Source of the DNA: Siphonobacter aquaeclarae | GTDB taxonomy: Bacteria > Bacteroidota > Bacteroidia > Cytophagales > Spirosomataceae | NCBI RefSeq assembly: GCF_900103285.1 | Contig: NZ_FNGS01000002.1 | Span: 412,064-476,063, forward strand | Reading direction: 5' to 3' | Length of the DNA: 64,000 nt | In this document: piece after piece, positions 1 to 8,737 of the stretch | Numbering within the stretch: the stretch's first letter is position 1 | How the letters are laid out: every line of letters begins with the position of its first letter | Notes under the pieces: model-generated | Told to the model about the DNA's origin: nothing | Databases searched by the model: none | Seen by the model: only the letters and a program-made list of their open reading frames with translations | Made by a program: the position numbers and the translations under genes

Positions 1-671
1 ACGCCATTATGGGTCCTAACGGCTCCGGCAAGAGTACGTTGGCATCGGTGCTGGCGGGTCGGCAAGACTACGAGATCACCGGCGGGAGCGTGGAGTTCGA
101 CGGGAAGGATCTCCTGGAAATGGCGCCGGAAGAGCGTGCAGCCGAAGGTATTTTCCTGGCATTTCAGTATCCGGTGGAAATTCCGGGGGTTTCGACGACC
201 AACTTTTTAAAGACCGCCCTTAACGAAATCCGCAAATACCAGGGGCAGGAGCCGCTCGACGCGGTGAGCTTCCTGAAGCGGATGAAAGAGAAGATGAAAC
301 TGGTAAATATCGACCAGTCGCTGCTTTCGCGCTCCCTCAACGAAGGATTTTCCGGCGGTGAAAAGAAGCGGAACGAAGTCTTCCAGATGGCCATGCTGGA
401 ACCGAAACTCGGGATCCTGGATGAGACCGATTCCGGGCTCGACATCGATGCGCTCCGGATCGTGGCGGAAGGCGTGAATACCCTTCGCGACGGCCAGCGT
501 TCGTTCATCGTCGTTACCCACTACCAGCGTCTGCTTGATTACATCGTACCTGATTTTGTGCACGTCCTCTACAAGGGCCGTATCGTCAAGTCCGGCACGA
601 AAGAACTGGCACTCGAACTGGAAGAAAAAGGATACGACTGGATCAAGGCGGAAGTAGACGAACTCGTCTAG
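1..671 (+). CDS. sufC: SufC, Fe-S cluster assembly ATPase (5' truncated by window edge)
   Basis: ATP-binding subunit of the SufBCD scaffold that builds Fe-S clusters in the cytoplasm. The reading frame is open to the left edge, so about 30 N-terminal residues lie outside; codons before the ATG at 9 read A-I in frame. Walker A GPNGSGKST comes at once, the ABC signature SGGEKKR lies about 115 residues later, then Walker B ending in LDETDSGLD (the SufC form, with T where most ABC proteins have P) and the switch histidine in VVTHYQRL. sufD follows after 33 bp and sufB is expected just upstream. Assignment is firm; only the true start is unseen. Confidence 0.95.
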   Translation, partial: AIMGPNGSGKSTLASVLAGRQDYEITGGSVEFDGKDLLEMAPEERAAEGIFLAFQYPVEIPGVSTTNFLKTALNEIRKYQGQEPLDAVSFLKRMKEKMKLVNIDQSLLSRSLNEGFSGGEKKRNEVFQMAMLEPKLGILDETDSGLDIDALRIVAEGVNTLRDGQRSFIVVTHYQRLLDYIVPDFVHVLYKGRIVKSGTKELALELEEKGYDWIKAEVDELV

Positions 672-704
672 TTCCGACAGTATCCACGGCCAACAAGTGA
701 ACGA

Positions 705-2021
705 ATGACTACTCCGATTGATTTTAAAGCCCAGCTGATTGCTGAGTTCCAGCTGAACGAAACCCGCCTTAACGGGGAGAGCCGCAGCCCGCTTCACCAG
801 CGCCGGCGCCTGGCACTCACGCGGTTCGAGCAACTGGGATTTCCGACTATAAAGAACGAGGAATGGAAGTATTCGAACGTCAAAAACCTGATCAGTCAGC
901 CGTTTAGCCTGACTCCTCCGGCGAGTGTGACGGCCGAAGACCTTTCTTCGCTTCAGATTCCGAACCTGACCGGGAATATTCTCTATTTCATCAACGGTCA
1001 GTTTCAGCCCCAGCTTTCGACGATTGTCTCTCCCGAGAGCGACGTCGTGATTCTGCCCTTCGCCGAAGCCGCGAAGCGGTTTCCGGAGGTCGTGGAAACG
1101 CATTTCGGCGCTTATGCTGACGATGAAAAGGATGCCTTCACTGCGCTCAATACGGCCTTTGCCCAGCACGGGGTGTTTATCTCCGTTCCGAAGGGCAAGG
1201 TCGTGGAAGAGCCGGTTGTCCTCCGGTTTATCGCCGACGCGCGCACCGAAAATGTAGCCGTACAGCCCCGCAACCTGATTCTCCTGGGCGAACGCGCCGA
1301 AATCAAGGTGGCGGAATCGTTCCGTACCCTCGGCGAGTTTACCTCCTTCACTAATATTGTGACGGAAGCTTCGCTCGGCGAAAATTCCCACCTCGAATAC
1401 TACAAGGTGCAGGACGAAACCGAAAAAGCCTTCCACATCGGCACAACGCAGATTCACCATTCGCAATCGAGTCAGAGCTACGGTACGACCGTCACGATCA
1501 ACGGAGGGTTTGTCCGCAACAACCTGAACCTGGTGATGGGCGGCGAGAACGTAGAGGCGCACCTCTACGGCCTATACCTGCCCAACGGACGGCAGCACAT
1601 TGATAACCATACACTGGTGGACCACGCCCAACCCAACTCGTATTCAAACGAATTGTATAAGGGTATTCTGTTCGACCAGTCGACAGGCGTATTCAACGGC
1701 AAGATTTTTGTCCGGGAAGATGCCCAGAAAACCAACGCGTACCAGAGTTGCAAGAATGTACTGGCCTCCGGTGACGCGACCATGAATACGAAACCGCAGC
1801 TGGAAATCTATGCCGACGATGTAAAGTGCTCGCACGGTACAACGACCGGTCAGATGGACGAAGAAGCCCTCTTCTACCTCCAGTCCCGCGGGATTCCCAA
1901 AGACAAGGCACGGGCCCTGCTCATGCTGGCTTTCGCCGAAGACGTGGTTGAAAAAATCAAAATTCCGGCCATTCAGGAATACCTGGAATCGGCCATTACC
2001 CGGAAAGTAGGCGAAATCTGA
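705..2021 (+). CDS. sufD: SufD, Fe-S cluster assembly scaffold subunit
   Basis: Partner of SufB and SufC in the SUF scaffold; takes part in iron acquisition and cluster assembly. The 438-residue length is usual for SufD. The N-terminal helical part contains the typical FPTIKNEEWKYSNV segment (residues about 46-60). The C-terminal half is the beta-helix core with the conserved region around FNGKIFVREDAQKTNAYQ and a D-x-K-C-S-H-G-T-T-T-G motif near residue 375, carrying the conserved Cys and His. It sits between sufC and sufS, and a strong hairpin terminator follows its stop. SufB is excluded by length and by operon position after sufC. Confidence 0.95.
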   Translation: MTTPIDFKAQLIAEFQLNETRLNGESRSPLHQRRRLALTRFEQLGFPTIKNEEWKYSNVKNLISQPFSLTPPASVTAEDLSSLQIPNLTGNILYFINGQFQPQLSTIVSPESDVVILPFAEAAKRFPEVVETHFGAYADDEKDAFTALNTAFAQHGVFISVPKGKVVEEPVVLRFIADARTENVAVQPRNLILLGERAEIKVAESFRTLGEFTSFTNIVTEASLGENSHLEYYKVQDETEKAFHIGTTQIHHSQSSQSYGTTVTINGGFVRNNLNLVMGGENVEAHLYGLYLPNGRQHIDNHTLVDHAQPNSYSNELYKGILFDQSTGVFNGKIFVREDAQKTNAYQSCKNVLASGDATMNTKPQLEIYADDVKCSHGTTTGQMDEEALFYLQSRGIPKDKARALLMLAFAEDVVEKIKIPAIQEYLESAITRKVGEI

Positions 2022-2043
2022 GCCTGACTCCTTTCCCGGGACG

Positions 2044-2074
2044 AAGACCGAAACCCCACGTTTCGGTCTTTTTT
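2044..2074 (+). terminator. Rho-independent terminator after sufD
   Basis: A perfect 11-bp stem (AAGACCGAAAC at 2044-2054, GTTTCGGTCTT at 2060-2070) with a 5-nt loop runs into TTTT. It sits between sufD and sufS, so sufBCD and sufSE may be partly separate transcription units, or the hairpin may reduce expression of the distal genes. Confidence 0.85.
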
Positions 2075-2150
2075 ATACACGAAAGATCCGGCCTTTGCGA
2101 AACTCTTTTGGCCGTTTCTGAATTTACCAGACTGACATAACCTCGGTTTT

Positions 2151-3389
2151 ATGACGACAACTTCCGTGATTCCCTTCGATATCGAGCGCGTCCGGGCCGA
2201 CTTCCCCATTCTGGATCAGGAGGTCAACGGGCGGAAACTGGTGTATTTCGACAACGCCGCCACCACGCAAAAACCTGTGTCGGTGATTGAAGCTATTCTG
2301 TCGTACTACCGGGGCTACAATGCCAACATCCACCGCGGGATTCATACCCTGGCGGAAAAGGCCACGGCCGATTTCGAAGCTTCCCGGAAAGCCGTCAAGG
2401 AATTTCTCAACGCCTCTTCCACCGAAGAAATCATCTTTACGTCCGGTACCACGATGGGCATCAACCTCGTGGCGCAGACCTACGGCCGCGCGTTTCTGGA
2501 AGCCGGCGATGAAATCATCATTTCCGGTCTTGAACACCACTCCAACATCGTGCCCTGGCAGATGATCGCCGGCGAAAAAGGGCTGGTTATCAAGGTCATT
2601 CCCGTCCTCGAAAACGGAGAACTTGACCTGGAAACGTATGAATCGCTGCTGTCGGAACGGACGAAGCTGGTCGCGTTTAACCACGCATCCAACTCGCTCG
2701 GAACCGTCAATCCGGTGAAATACATGATCGACAAGGCACATGAGGTCGGTGCGGTCGTGCTCGTAGACGGCGCACAGGCTTCCAGCCACATCGACATTGA
2801 TGTACAGGCGCTTGATGTAGATTTCTACGCTTTCTCTGCGCATAAGCTCTACGGTCCGACGGGTATCGGAGCGTTATATGGCAAAAAAGCCCTGCTCGAA
2901 GCCATGCCTCCTTACATGGGTGGTGGTGAGATGATCCGGGAAGTAACGTTCGAGAAGACGACGTACAACGACCTTCCGTACAAATTCGAAGCCGGTACAC
3001 CCAACATCGCGGATGTGGTAGCGCTGAAAGCTGCGCTGGACTACATCGCCAAGTGGGGCAAAAACAACATCGCTGCCTACGAAAATCACCTGTTGCAGTA
3101 TGCTACAGATCAACTGACGCAGATCGATGGTCTCCGGGTCATCGGCCAGGCGAAAGAAAAAATCTCCGTGCTGTCGTTTGTACTCGACGGTATCCACCAC
3201 CAGGACATCGGTATTATCCTCGATCAGCAGGGTATTGCCGTCCGGACGGGGCACCACTGCACCCAGCCGGTGATGGACCGTTTCGGGATTCTCGGCACGT
3301 CGCGCGCGTCGTTTGCCCTCTACAATACGACCGAAGAAATCGATAAATTAGTAGCCGGATTACACCGGGTAAAAAAACTCATGGCTTAG
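2151..3389 (+). CDS. sufS: SufS, cysteine desulfurase (group II)
   Basis: PLP enzyme that takes sulfur from cysteine and passes it, via SufE, to the SufBCD scaffold. The 412-residue length is normal. Visible are the N-terminal VYFDNAATTQ motif, the PLP-binding lysine in FSAHKLYGPTG (K232), His pairs around residues 129-130, and the active-site Cys370 in RTGHHCTQP followed by the C-terminal SRASFALYNT stretch. The RTGHHC context is that of group II (SufS/CsdA) desulfurases rather than IscS. The ATG at 2151 follows the terminator by about 75 bp; sufE follows after 17 bp, matching the known SufS-SufE partnership. Confidence 0.96.
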   Translation: MTTTSVIPFDIERVRADFPILDQEVNGRKLVYFDNAATTQKPVSVIEAILSYYRGYNANIHRGIHTLAEKATADFEASRKAVKEFLNASSTEEIIFTSGTTMGINLVAQTYGRAFLEAGDEIIISGLEHHSNIVPWQMIAGEKGLVIKVIPVLENGELDLETYESLLSERTKLVAFNHASNSLGTVNPVKYMIDKAHEVGAVVLVDGAQASSHIDIDVQALDVDFYAFSAHKLYGPTGIGALYGKKALLEAMPPYMGGGEMIREVTFEKTTYNDLPYKFEAGTPNIADVVALKAALDYIAKWGKNNIAAYENHLLQYATDQLTQIDGLRVIGQAKEKISVLSFVLDGIHHQDIGIILDQQGIAVRTGHHCTQPVMDRFGILGTSRASFALYNTTEEIDKLVAGLHRVKKLMA

Positions 3390-3406
3390 GCCGGGATTTT
3401 GCAGCT

Positions 3407-3832
3407 ATGACCATCAACGAAGCCCAGAACGAAATCATCGAGGAGTTCGATCTTTTCGACGATTGGGAAGGGAAATACGAGTACATCATCGACCTCGGCA
3501 AGAAACTCGCTCCCCTGCCGGAAGCATACCGTGACGAGGATCACATCATCAAAGGCTGCCAGAGCCGCGTCTGGCTGCATGCCGAACTGAAAGACGGGAA
3601 AGTCGTGTTTCAGGCGGATTCCGACGCCATCATCGTCAAAGGTCTTATTTCGATGCTGGTACAGGTTTTGTCGGGACACCGGCCGGAGGAAATCGTGAAT
3701 GCCGACCTGTACTTCATGGAAAAAGTAGGTCTGCAGCAACACCTGGCCCAGACCCGCGCCAACGGACTGGCCTCGATGGTCAAGCAGATGAAGGCATACG
3801 GACTGGCATTCAGTTCATTGGTCAAACAATAA
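3407..3832 (+). CDS. sufE: SufE, sulfur acceptor protein
   Basis: Accepts persulfide sulfur from SufS and carries it to SufB. The 141-residue length matches the family. The acceptor cysteine is C51 in the motif IIKGCQSRVW, the SufE hallmark. The N-terminal DLFDDWEGKYEYIIDLG and the later segment SGHRPEEI are also typical. It lies 17 bp after sufS and 27 bp before the next gene, so co-transcription with sufS is likely. Confidence 0.95.
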   Translation: MTINEAQNEIIEEFDLFDDWEGKYEYIIDLGKKLAPLPEAYRDEDHIIKGCQSRVWLHAELKDGKVVFQADSDAIIVKGLISMLVQVLSGHRPEEIVNADLYFMEKVGLQQHLAQTRANGLASMVKQMKAYGLAFSSLVKQ

Positions 3833-3859
3833 AACGGACCGGACGGTCCTCTACTTCCC

Positions 3860-4171
3860 ATGTCGGAGTCGGAACTGCGGGAAAAGGTTGTAAATGCGCT
3901 CAAGTCGGTATATGACCCGGAAATTCCGGTCGATATCTACGAGCTCGGGCTGATTTACGACATCAAGATTTTCCCGGTCAATAACGTGTATATTCTCATG
4001 ACGCTGACGTCGCCCGCCTGCCCTTCCGCCGGAACCATTCCCGGAGAAGCCGAGCAGAAAGTGCGGGAAATCGAAGGCGTCGCCGATGTATCGGTTGAAC
4101 TCACGTTCGACCCTCCCTACAGCCAGGACATGATGTCGGATGTAGCGAAGCTCGAATTAGGTTTTATGTAA
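3860..4171 (+). CDS. SufT-like MIP18-family (DUF59) Fe-S assembly factor
   Basis: Small MIP18/DUF59 protein of 103 residues, a family linked to maturation or delivery of Fe-S clusters (SufT, and eukaryotic MIP18). Diagnostic segments are YDPEIPVDIYELGLIYD (residues 18-34) and the conserved Cys54 in TSPACPSAG, followed by the C-terminal FDPPYSQDMM. SUF operons in Bacteroidota and Firmicutes commonly carry this gene. The ATG at 3860 is the only good start. The family is certain; its exact step in the pathway is not resolved even in model organisms. Confidence 0.88.
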   Translation: MSESELREKVVNALKSVYDPEIPVDIYELGLIYDIKIFPVNNVYILMTLTSPACPSAGTIPGEAEQKVREIEGVADVSVELTFDPPYSQDMMSDVAKLELGFM

Positions 4172-4194
4172 GTAATCAAACTAACAACAAAGAT

Positions 4195-4635
4195 ATGTCC
4201 ATGTACCCTGCCGAACTGGTGCTCCCGATGCGCCTCGACATCACTGACGGTGGTTTCCAGGAACTCCATACGCCGGAAGAAGTAGACAAGACGATGGAGA
4301 TCGCCAAGGAAGGCACTACTCTCCTGTTTATCAACTCAGTATGCGGTTGCTCTGCCCGCACGGCCCGTCCGGGCGTCAAGTGGGCGGTACAGCATTCACA
4401 GTACAAGCCGGATCACCTCGTCACGGTTTTCGCCGGCGTAGACATGGAAGCTACAGCACGTGCGCGGGAATACACCCTGCCCTACCCCCCGAGTTCTCCG
4501 GCAGTAGCGCTCTTCAAAGACGGCGAACTGGTTCACTTCGTAGAACGTCACCATATTGAAGGTCGCCCGGCAGAAATCATCGCCCAGCACCTGGAAATGG
4601 TGTTTGACGAGTTCTGCGCTCCGGCTGAAGCGTAA
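4195..4635 (+). CDS. BrxA/BrxB-family bacilliredoxin (YphP/YqiW)
   Basis: Thioredoxin-like protein of 146 residues with the C-G-C active site of bacilliredoxins (C50-G-C52 in NSVCGCSARTARPG). The family removes bacillithiol from mixed disulfides on proteins. N-terminal MYPAELVLPMRLDITDGGF is typical of the family. The gene lies 23 bp after the SufT-like gene and ends before a strong terminator, so it is the last gene of the suf unit. Its place here suggests thiol repair of SUF components or targets under oxidative stress; that role is inference. Some family members also show isomerase activity. Confidence 0.9.
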   Translation: MSMYPAELVLPMRLDITDGGFQELHTPEEVDKTMEIAKEGTTLLFINSVCGCSARTARPGVKWAVQHSQYKPDHLVTVFAGVDMEATARAREYTLPYPPSSPAVALFKDGELVHFVERHHIEGRPAEIIAQHLEMVFDEFCAPAEA

Positions 4636-4698
4636 GTATCCTCACGGCGGAAAGCGGCGCCGGTTTATCCGTACCGTATTTCATGCCGATCAACCCAG

Positions 4699-4734
4699 GC
4701 CCTCCCGAGTTCATCCCGGGAGGGCTTGCTTTTT
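4699..4734 (+). terminator. Rho-independent terminator ending the suf operon
   Basis: A perfect 9-bp stem (GCCCTCCCG at 4699-4707, CGGGAGGGC at 4717-4725) with a 9-nt loop is followed by TTGCTTTTT. It closes the suf unit; the next promoter overlaps its tail. Confidence 0.85.
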
Positions 4735-4754
4735 GCAGGTATTTCTTATCTTCG
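4725..4754 (+). promoter_or_regulatory. Candidate Bacteroidota promoter for the class A PBP gene
   Basis: CTTG at 4725-4728 and TATCTTCG at 4747-4754, separated by 18 nt, resemble the TTTG-N19-TAnnTTTG consensus. The -33-like part lies within the tail of the preceding terminator and the gene start is 35 nt downstream. Fit is partial. Confidence 0.4.
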
Positions 4755-4788
4755 CCGAATCCTTTTGACAAGGATCGCTTGTGACTGC

Positions 4789-7416
4789 ATGGAAAAAATT
4801 CGCCACTTTTTCAATACCCTCTGGAAATACATCTGTTTTCCCTTCGTCTGGGTTTTTACCAAAGTCTGGAACCTGGTGCGGAAGCTGCTGGTCCGCCTGC
4901 TGGGAGACAAATACCTTTCCGCGGAAGCCAAAACAGCGGCTTTCTGGCATGACCGCATCCGGAACCCTTACTATTCCTTCAAAGAGAAACATCCCTGGCC
5001 CGGACGCATTGTCAGTGTTGTCGGAAAGATCGGACTGGCCGGGCTGATCTACTTTTTCATTCTCGAAACCAACTTCCTTTACCTCACCGGGGAAATGCCC
5101 AGCACCGAAGAGCTGGCCAACCCGGATCTGGCAGTAGCATCGGAGATTTATACGGCCGACGGCAAGCCGCTCGGCCGCTTCTTTACCGAAAACCGGACGC
5201 CCGTCCGTACGTTCGGCGAGCTGCCCAAACCGCTGGTTGACGCGCTTGTCGCGACGGAAGATTCCCGTTTTTACGACCACAACGGTATCGACTGGACGGC
5301 GATGGGCCGGGTATTTTTCGGTGTTATCACCGGAAGCCAACGGGGTGGTGGATCGACCATTACCCAGCAGGTAGCCAAAAATCTATTTAAGATCCGAAAG
5401 AAACAGGGTATTATCCGGAAGGGTATTCTGGGCTCGATTCCCTATTTCGGCTTCTTTGTTATCAAATCGAAGGAATGGCTCACGGCCATGAAACTGGAGC
5501 GGCAGTACTCAAAAGACGATATTCTGCTGATGTATTTCAACACGGTAGATTTTGGTTCTAATACCTATGGTATCCGCACCGCTTCCCGTGTGTATTTCGG
5601 CAAACAGCCGCAGGAACTGAATATCCAGGAGGGCGCCGTTCTGGTCGGTCTTCAGAAAGCGACAACCAGCTACAACCCGTTCCTCAATCCGGTCCGCTCG
5701 AAAGAACGCCGGAATGTTGTACTCGGGCAAATGGCGAAGTACGGCTACCTGAAGCCGAAAGAGGCGGATTCGCTCTCGCAGACGGACCTGGGCGTCCGGA
5801 CAGACCGGGAAAAGGCCCTGCAGGAAGAAGAAGCCGTCGGCTACGAAGGGTATTTCAAGAAATACATTGCTGAAGTCGTGAACAAATGGGCAGAAGCGAA
5901 CGACGAGCGCGTCGATTTGTATACCGACGGGTTGAAGATTTACACGACGATCGATTCGCGCCTGCAGACGGAAGCCGTTGGCGCTGTAGTTGAAACCATG
6001 CGCAAAACCCAGCGGGATTTCGGCAACCACTGGGGTAACCGCAACCCCTGGATCTACGAAAACGGGCAGGAAATACCGAATTTCGTTGATTCGGCAGCGA
6101 AACGCACCGAAGCGTACAAGGCATTGGCCAAGCGCTTTCCGAATCAGCCTGATTCCATCCAATATCACCTGAAGAAAATCAAGCGTACCTCCGGTTTCTT
6201 TACCTGGAACGACAAGGCCCGCAAGGAAGGCGATCCGCAGTTTGTCCAGAAAGAGCAGACGATGACGTCGTACGACTCCCTTTCGTACTACAAGAAACTG
6301 CTTCAGGCAGGTATGTTCTCCATGGATCCTAATACCGGCTATATCAAAGCCTGGGTGGGTGGTCTGGATTATTCTTTCTTCAAGTATGACCACGTCCGGC
6401 AGGCCAAACGCCAGCCCGGGTCTACGTTCAAACCGATTATGTATTGTGCGGCGATCGATGGTCCGCGTGACCTCAGCCCCTGCTATCAGGTTCGGGATCA
6501 GGCATTTACCAAACAATACGAAGAAGGAGGCGAGGTAAAGACATGGTCTCCTCAAAACGCCGAAGGCTACTTCACCGGCCGGAATATGACCCTGCGGGAA
6601 GCGATGGCCCGGTCTATCAACTCGGTAGCGGCGCAGGTTACGGACCTCGTCACGCCGGATACGGTTGTGTACTATGCCCATAAACTCGGCATCAAGAGCC
6701 GCGTGCAGGCTGTACCTTCTGTGGGATTGGGTTCGGAAGACGTTTCGCTGTATGAAATGGTGCAGGCCTATGCAACCTTCATCAATGGCGGGTTCAAAAT
6801 GGAACCGCAGCTCGTAGTCCGGATTGAAGACCGTGACGGTGAAGTCATCGCCGATTTCACGGAAGATGCTGTGAAAAACCGTACGCAGGTGATCCGCCCG
6901 GAGTCGGCCTTCCTGCTCCGGAATATGCTCCAGGCGGGGGTTACAGGCGGCGGTACTTCGTCGCGCCTGCTGTGGGACTTCAACCCGAAGGGTGTCACCC
7001 GGCAGACGCTGTATGATTCTTTTGGTGGAAAAACCGGAACAACCTCCAACTACTCCGACGGCTGGTTTATGGGCGTCACCCGTGATCTGGTTACAGGCGT
7101 ATGGGTCGGAGGCGATGACCGCAGTATTCACTTCAAGGGAAAACGCGGAGAAGGCGCCCAGACCGCCCTGCCGATATACAAGGACTTCATGCTCCGTATC
7201 CTCAACAAGGGATACTATACCCTCCAGCCTTTCCCGAGCGAGAAAGAGCTGAACCTGGTGATTTCGAAAGAGTACAAATCGTGTAGCCAGATCTGGTATG
7301 AACCGATCGAAAGCGACACGACCAACTACTTCGAAGGCGATTCGCTGGAAGACCTGTTTGCGCCGCCGATCATTGATCCTGCCGCGCCAGTCGACAGCAA
7401 CGTAATCAACAATTGA
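4789..7416 (+). CDS. Class A penicillin-binding protein (transglycosylase/transpeptidase)
   Basis: Bifunctional peptidoglycan synthase anchored in the inner membrane. From the ATG at 4789 it has 875 residues; the frame also opens at an upstream TTG inside the terminator, which is an unlikely start. A membrane helix lies near residues 60-90. The GT51 transglycosylase has EDSRFYDHNG, GGSTITQQVAKNLF and a KLERQYSKDDIL-type motif. The transpeptidase has the serine motif STFK (in QPGSTFKPIMY), SINS and KTGTT. The order is that of PBP1a-type enzymes. hemF starts 5 bp after the stop. All catalytic motifs are intact. Confidence 0.94.
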   Translation: MEKIRHFFNTLWKYICFPFVWVFTKVWNLVRKLLVRLLGDKYLSAEAKTAAFWHDRIRNPYYSFKEKHPWPGRIVSVVGKIGLAGLIYFFILETNFLYLTGEMPSTEELANPDLAVASEIYTADGKPLGRFFTENRTPVRTFGELPKPLVDALVATEDSRFYDHNGIDWTAMGRVFFGVITGSQRGGGSTITQQVAKNLFKIRKKQGIIRKGILGSIPYFGFFVIKSKEWLTAMKLERQYSKDDILLMYFNTVDFGSNTYGIRTASRVYFGKQPQELNIQEGAVLVGLQKATTSYNPFLNPVRSKERRNVVLGQMAKYGYLKPKEADSLSQTDLGVRTDREKALQEEEAVGYEGYFKKYIAEVVNKWAEANDERVDLYTDGLKIYTTIDSRLQTEAVGAVVETMRKTQRDFGNHWGNRNPWIYENGQEIPNFVDSAAKRTEAYKALAKRFPNQPDSIQYHLKKIKRTSGFFTWNDKARKEGDPQFVQKEQTMTSYDSLSYYKKLLQAGMFSMDPNTGYIKAWVGGLDYSFFKYDHVRQAKRQPGSTFKPIMYCAAIDGPRDLSPCYQVRDQAFTKQYEEGGEVKTWSPQNAEGYFTGRNMTLREAMARSINSVAAQVTDLVTPDTVVYYAHKLGIKSRVQAVPSVGLGSEDVSLYEMVQAYATFINGGFKMEPQLVVRIEDRDGEVIADFTEDAVKNRTQVIRPESAFLLRNMLQAGVTGGGTSSRLLWDFNPKGVTRQTLYDSFGGKTGTTSNYSDGWFMGVTRDLVTGVWVGGDDRSIHFKGKRGEGAQTALPIYKDFMLRILNKGYYTLQPFPSEKELNLVISKEYKSCSQIWYEPIESDTTNYFEGDSLEDLFAPPIIDPAAPVDSNVINN

Positions 7417-7421
7417 GTTTC

Positions 7422-8318
7422 ATGCCCGATCAACATAGCATTGCCGCCTGGTTTCAGGGGCTTCAGGATTCCATTTGCCAGGCACTGGAACAGGCCGACG
7501 GCTCGGCCACTTTCCGGGAAGATACCTGGGAACGTCCGGGCGGCGGGGGCGGGCGCTCCCGCGTGATCGCCAACGGCGCCGTACTGGAAAAAGGAGGCGT
7601 CGGTTTTTCAGCGGTTCACGGGGAGATTCATCCTCAGATGCGGGCTTCGCTGGGCGTGGAAGAGGGTACGTCCTTTTTTGCGACCGGTGTGTCTATTGTC
7701 CAGCACCCTGTCAGCCCGAAAGTTCCGATTATTCACATGAACGTGCGGTACTTCGAGCTTTCGAACGGTACCTGCTGGTTTGGCGGCGGCATAGACCTGA
7801 CGCCGCATTATGTTGTTGACGAAGACGCACGCTGGTTTCATCAGCAGTTGAAAGAGGTATGCGACCGCTTTTCACCTGACTATTACCCCCGTTTCAAGAA
7901 CTGGGCCGACGACTATTTCTTCTCGCCCCACCGGAACGAGACGCGCGGCGTAGGAGGTATCTTTTATGATCATCAGAAGCCTTCGGATGAAGCAGCTGCC
8001 GAACACCTCTGGGCGTTTACACAAGCCGTAGGCAGCTCTTTTGCCCCGATTTATACCGAGTTAATTGCCCGGCACAAGGACGAGCCGTATACGGAACAGG
8101 AGCGCGACTGGCAGCTTCTCCGCCGCGGCCGGTACGTAGAATTTAACCTGGTACACGACCGGGGTACGAAATTCGGCCTCGAAACCAATGGCCGGACGGA
8201 ATCCATCCTCATGAGCCTTCCGCCCCTTGCCCGCTGGGAGTATGATCATCACCCGGCAGAAGGAAGTCCGGAGGAGCTGACACTTTCGAAACTTCATAAA
8301 GGCATTGCCTGGATCTAG
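7422..8318 (+). CDS. hemF: HemF, oxygen-dependent coproporphyrinogen III oxidase
   Basis: Converts coproporphyrinogen III to protoporphyrinogen IX using oxygen, in heme synthesis. The 298-residue length fits. Family motifs are WERPGGGGGRSRVIANG near residue 37, GGIDLTPHYV near 125, the CDRF and NETRGVGGIFYD segment near 170, and the C-terminal GRYVEFNLVHDRGTKFGL with SLPPLARWEYDH. I use the ATG at 7422; an in-frame TTG at 7413 would overlap the PBP gene. It lies 5 bp after the PBP stop and 2 bp before the DUF5655 gene, so translational coupling is likely. Presence of HemF implies an aerobic lifestyle. Confidence 0.96.
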   Translation: MPDQHSIAAWFQGLQDSICQALEQADGSATFREDTWERPGGGGGRSRVIANGAVLEKGGVGFSAVHGEIHPQMRASLGVEEGTSFFATGVSIVQHPVSPKVPIIHMNVRYFELSNGTCWFGGGIDLTPHYVVDEDARWFHQQLKEVCDRFSPDYYPRFKNWADDYFFSPHRNETRGVGGIFYDHQKPSDEAAAEHLWAFTQAVGSSFAPIYTELIARHKDEPYTEQERDWQLLRRGRYVEFNLVHDRGTKFGLETNGRTESILMSLPPLARWEYDHHPAEGSPEELTLSKLHKGIAWI

Positions 8319-8320
8319 GT

Positions 8321-8737
8321 ATGTGGACCTGCCCGGTTTGTCAGCAGTCATTTGTCAGGGCTAATCAGACGCATTCGTGCAATGACCGCACGGTTGCCGA
8401 CTTTCTCGCCGGAAAGTCGGCCCATACGCTGGCGCTTTACCACCACTTTCTGGAAGAATACGGGAAGATCGGAGACTTTGTCCTGCACCCGGCGAAGTCA
8501 CGCATTTCACTCGCGCGGCAGGTGCGTTTTTGTTCGATTAACCAGCTGGGACGGGATTTTCTCCACGTCGTATTTACGTTCAAAGAACCTTATTACGACA
8601 ACCTGTGCTTCATCAAAATAGGGCAGTTTCCGGGCAGCCAGCTGTTTAATCATCACTGTCGCCTCTATCGGCTGGAAGACCTTAACGAAGAGGTACTTTT
8701 CTACATGCGCAAAGCATATGAAGAGGCGGTACGCTAG
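8321..8737 (+). CDS. DUF5655-type protein with zinc-ribbon N-terminus
   Basis: A 138-residue protein of unknown function. It begins with a probable small zinc-binding knuckle (C4-x2-C7 and H18-x-C20), followed by a domain like DUF5655, which is often found alone or at the end of larger proteins and is predicted to bind or transport something not yet known. The segment FVLHPAKSRISLARQVRF is typical. It starts 2 bp after hemF and overlaps the end of the convergent deacetylase-like gene by 4 bp. The link to heme synthesis may be only positional. Confidence 0.6.
   Translation: MWTCPVCQQSFVRANQTHSCNDRTVADFLAGKSAHTLALYHHFLEEYGKIGDFVLHPAKSRISLARQVRFCSINQLGRDFLHVVFTFKEPYYDNLCFIKIGQFPGSQLFNHHCRLYRLEDLNEEVLFYMRKAYEEAVR

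Noticed and set aside
207-1562. Long minus-strand open frame (451 codons) opposite sufC and sufD
   Set aside because: It is the antisense shadow of two firmly identified genes, has no recognisable domain and no start signal; the codon pattern follows the sense genes.
5509-7131. 540-codon minus-strand open frame opposite the PBP gene
   Set aside because: Antisense of intact transpeptidase motifs; composition rich in Arg, His and Phe without a fold pattern.
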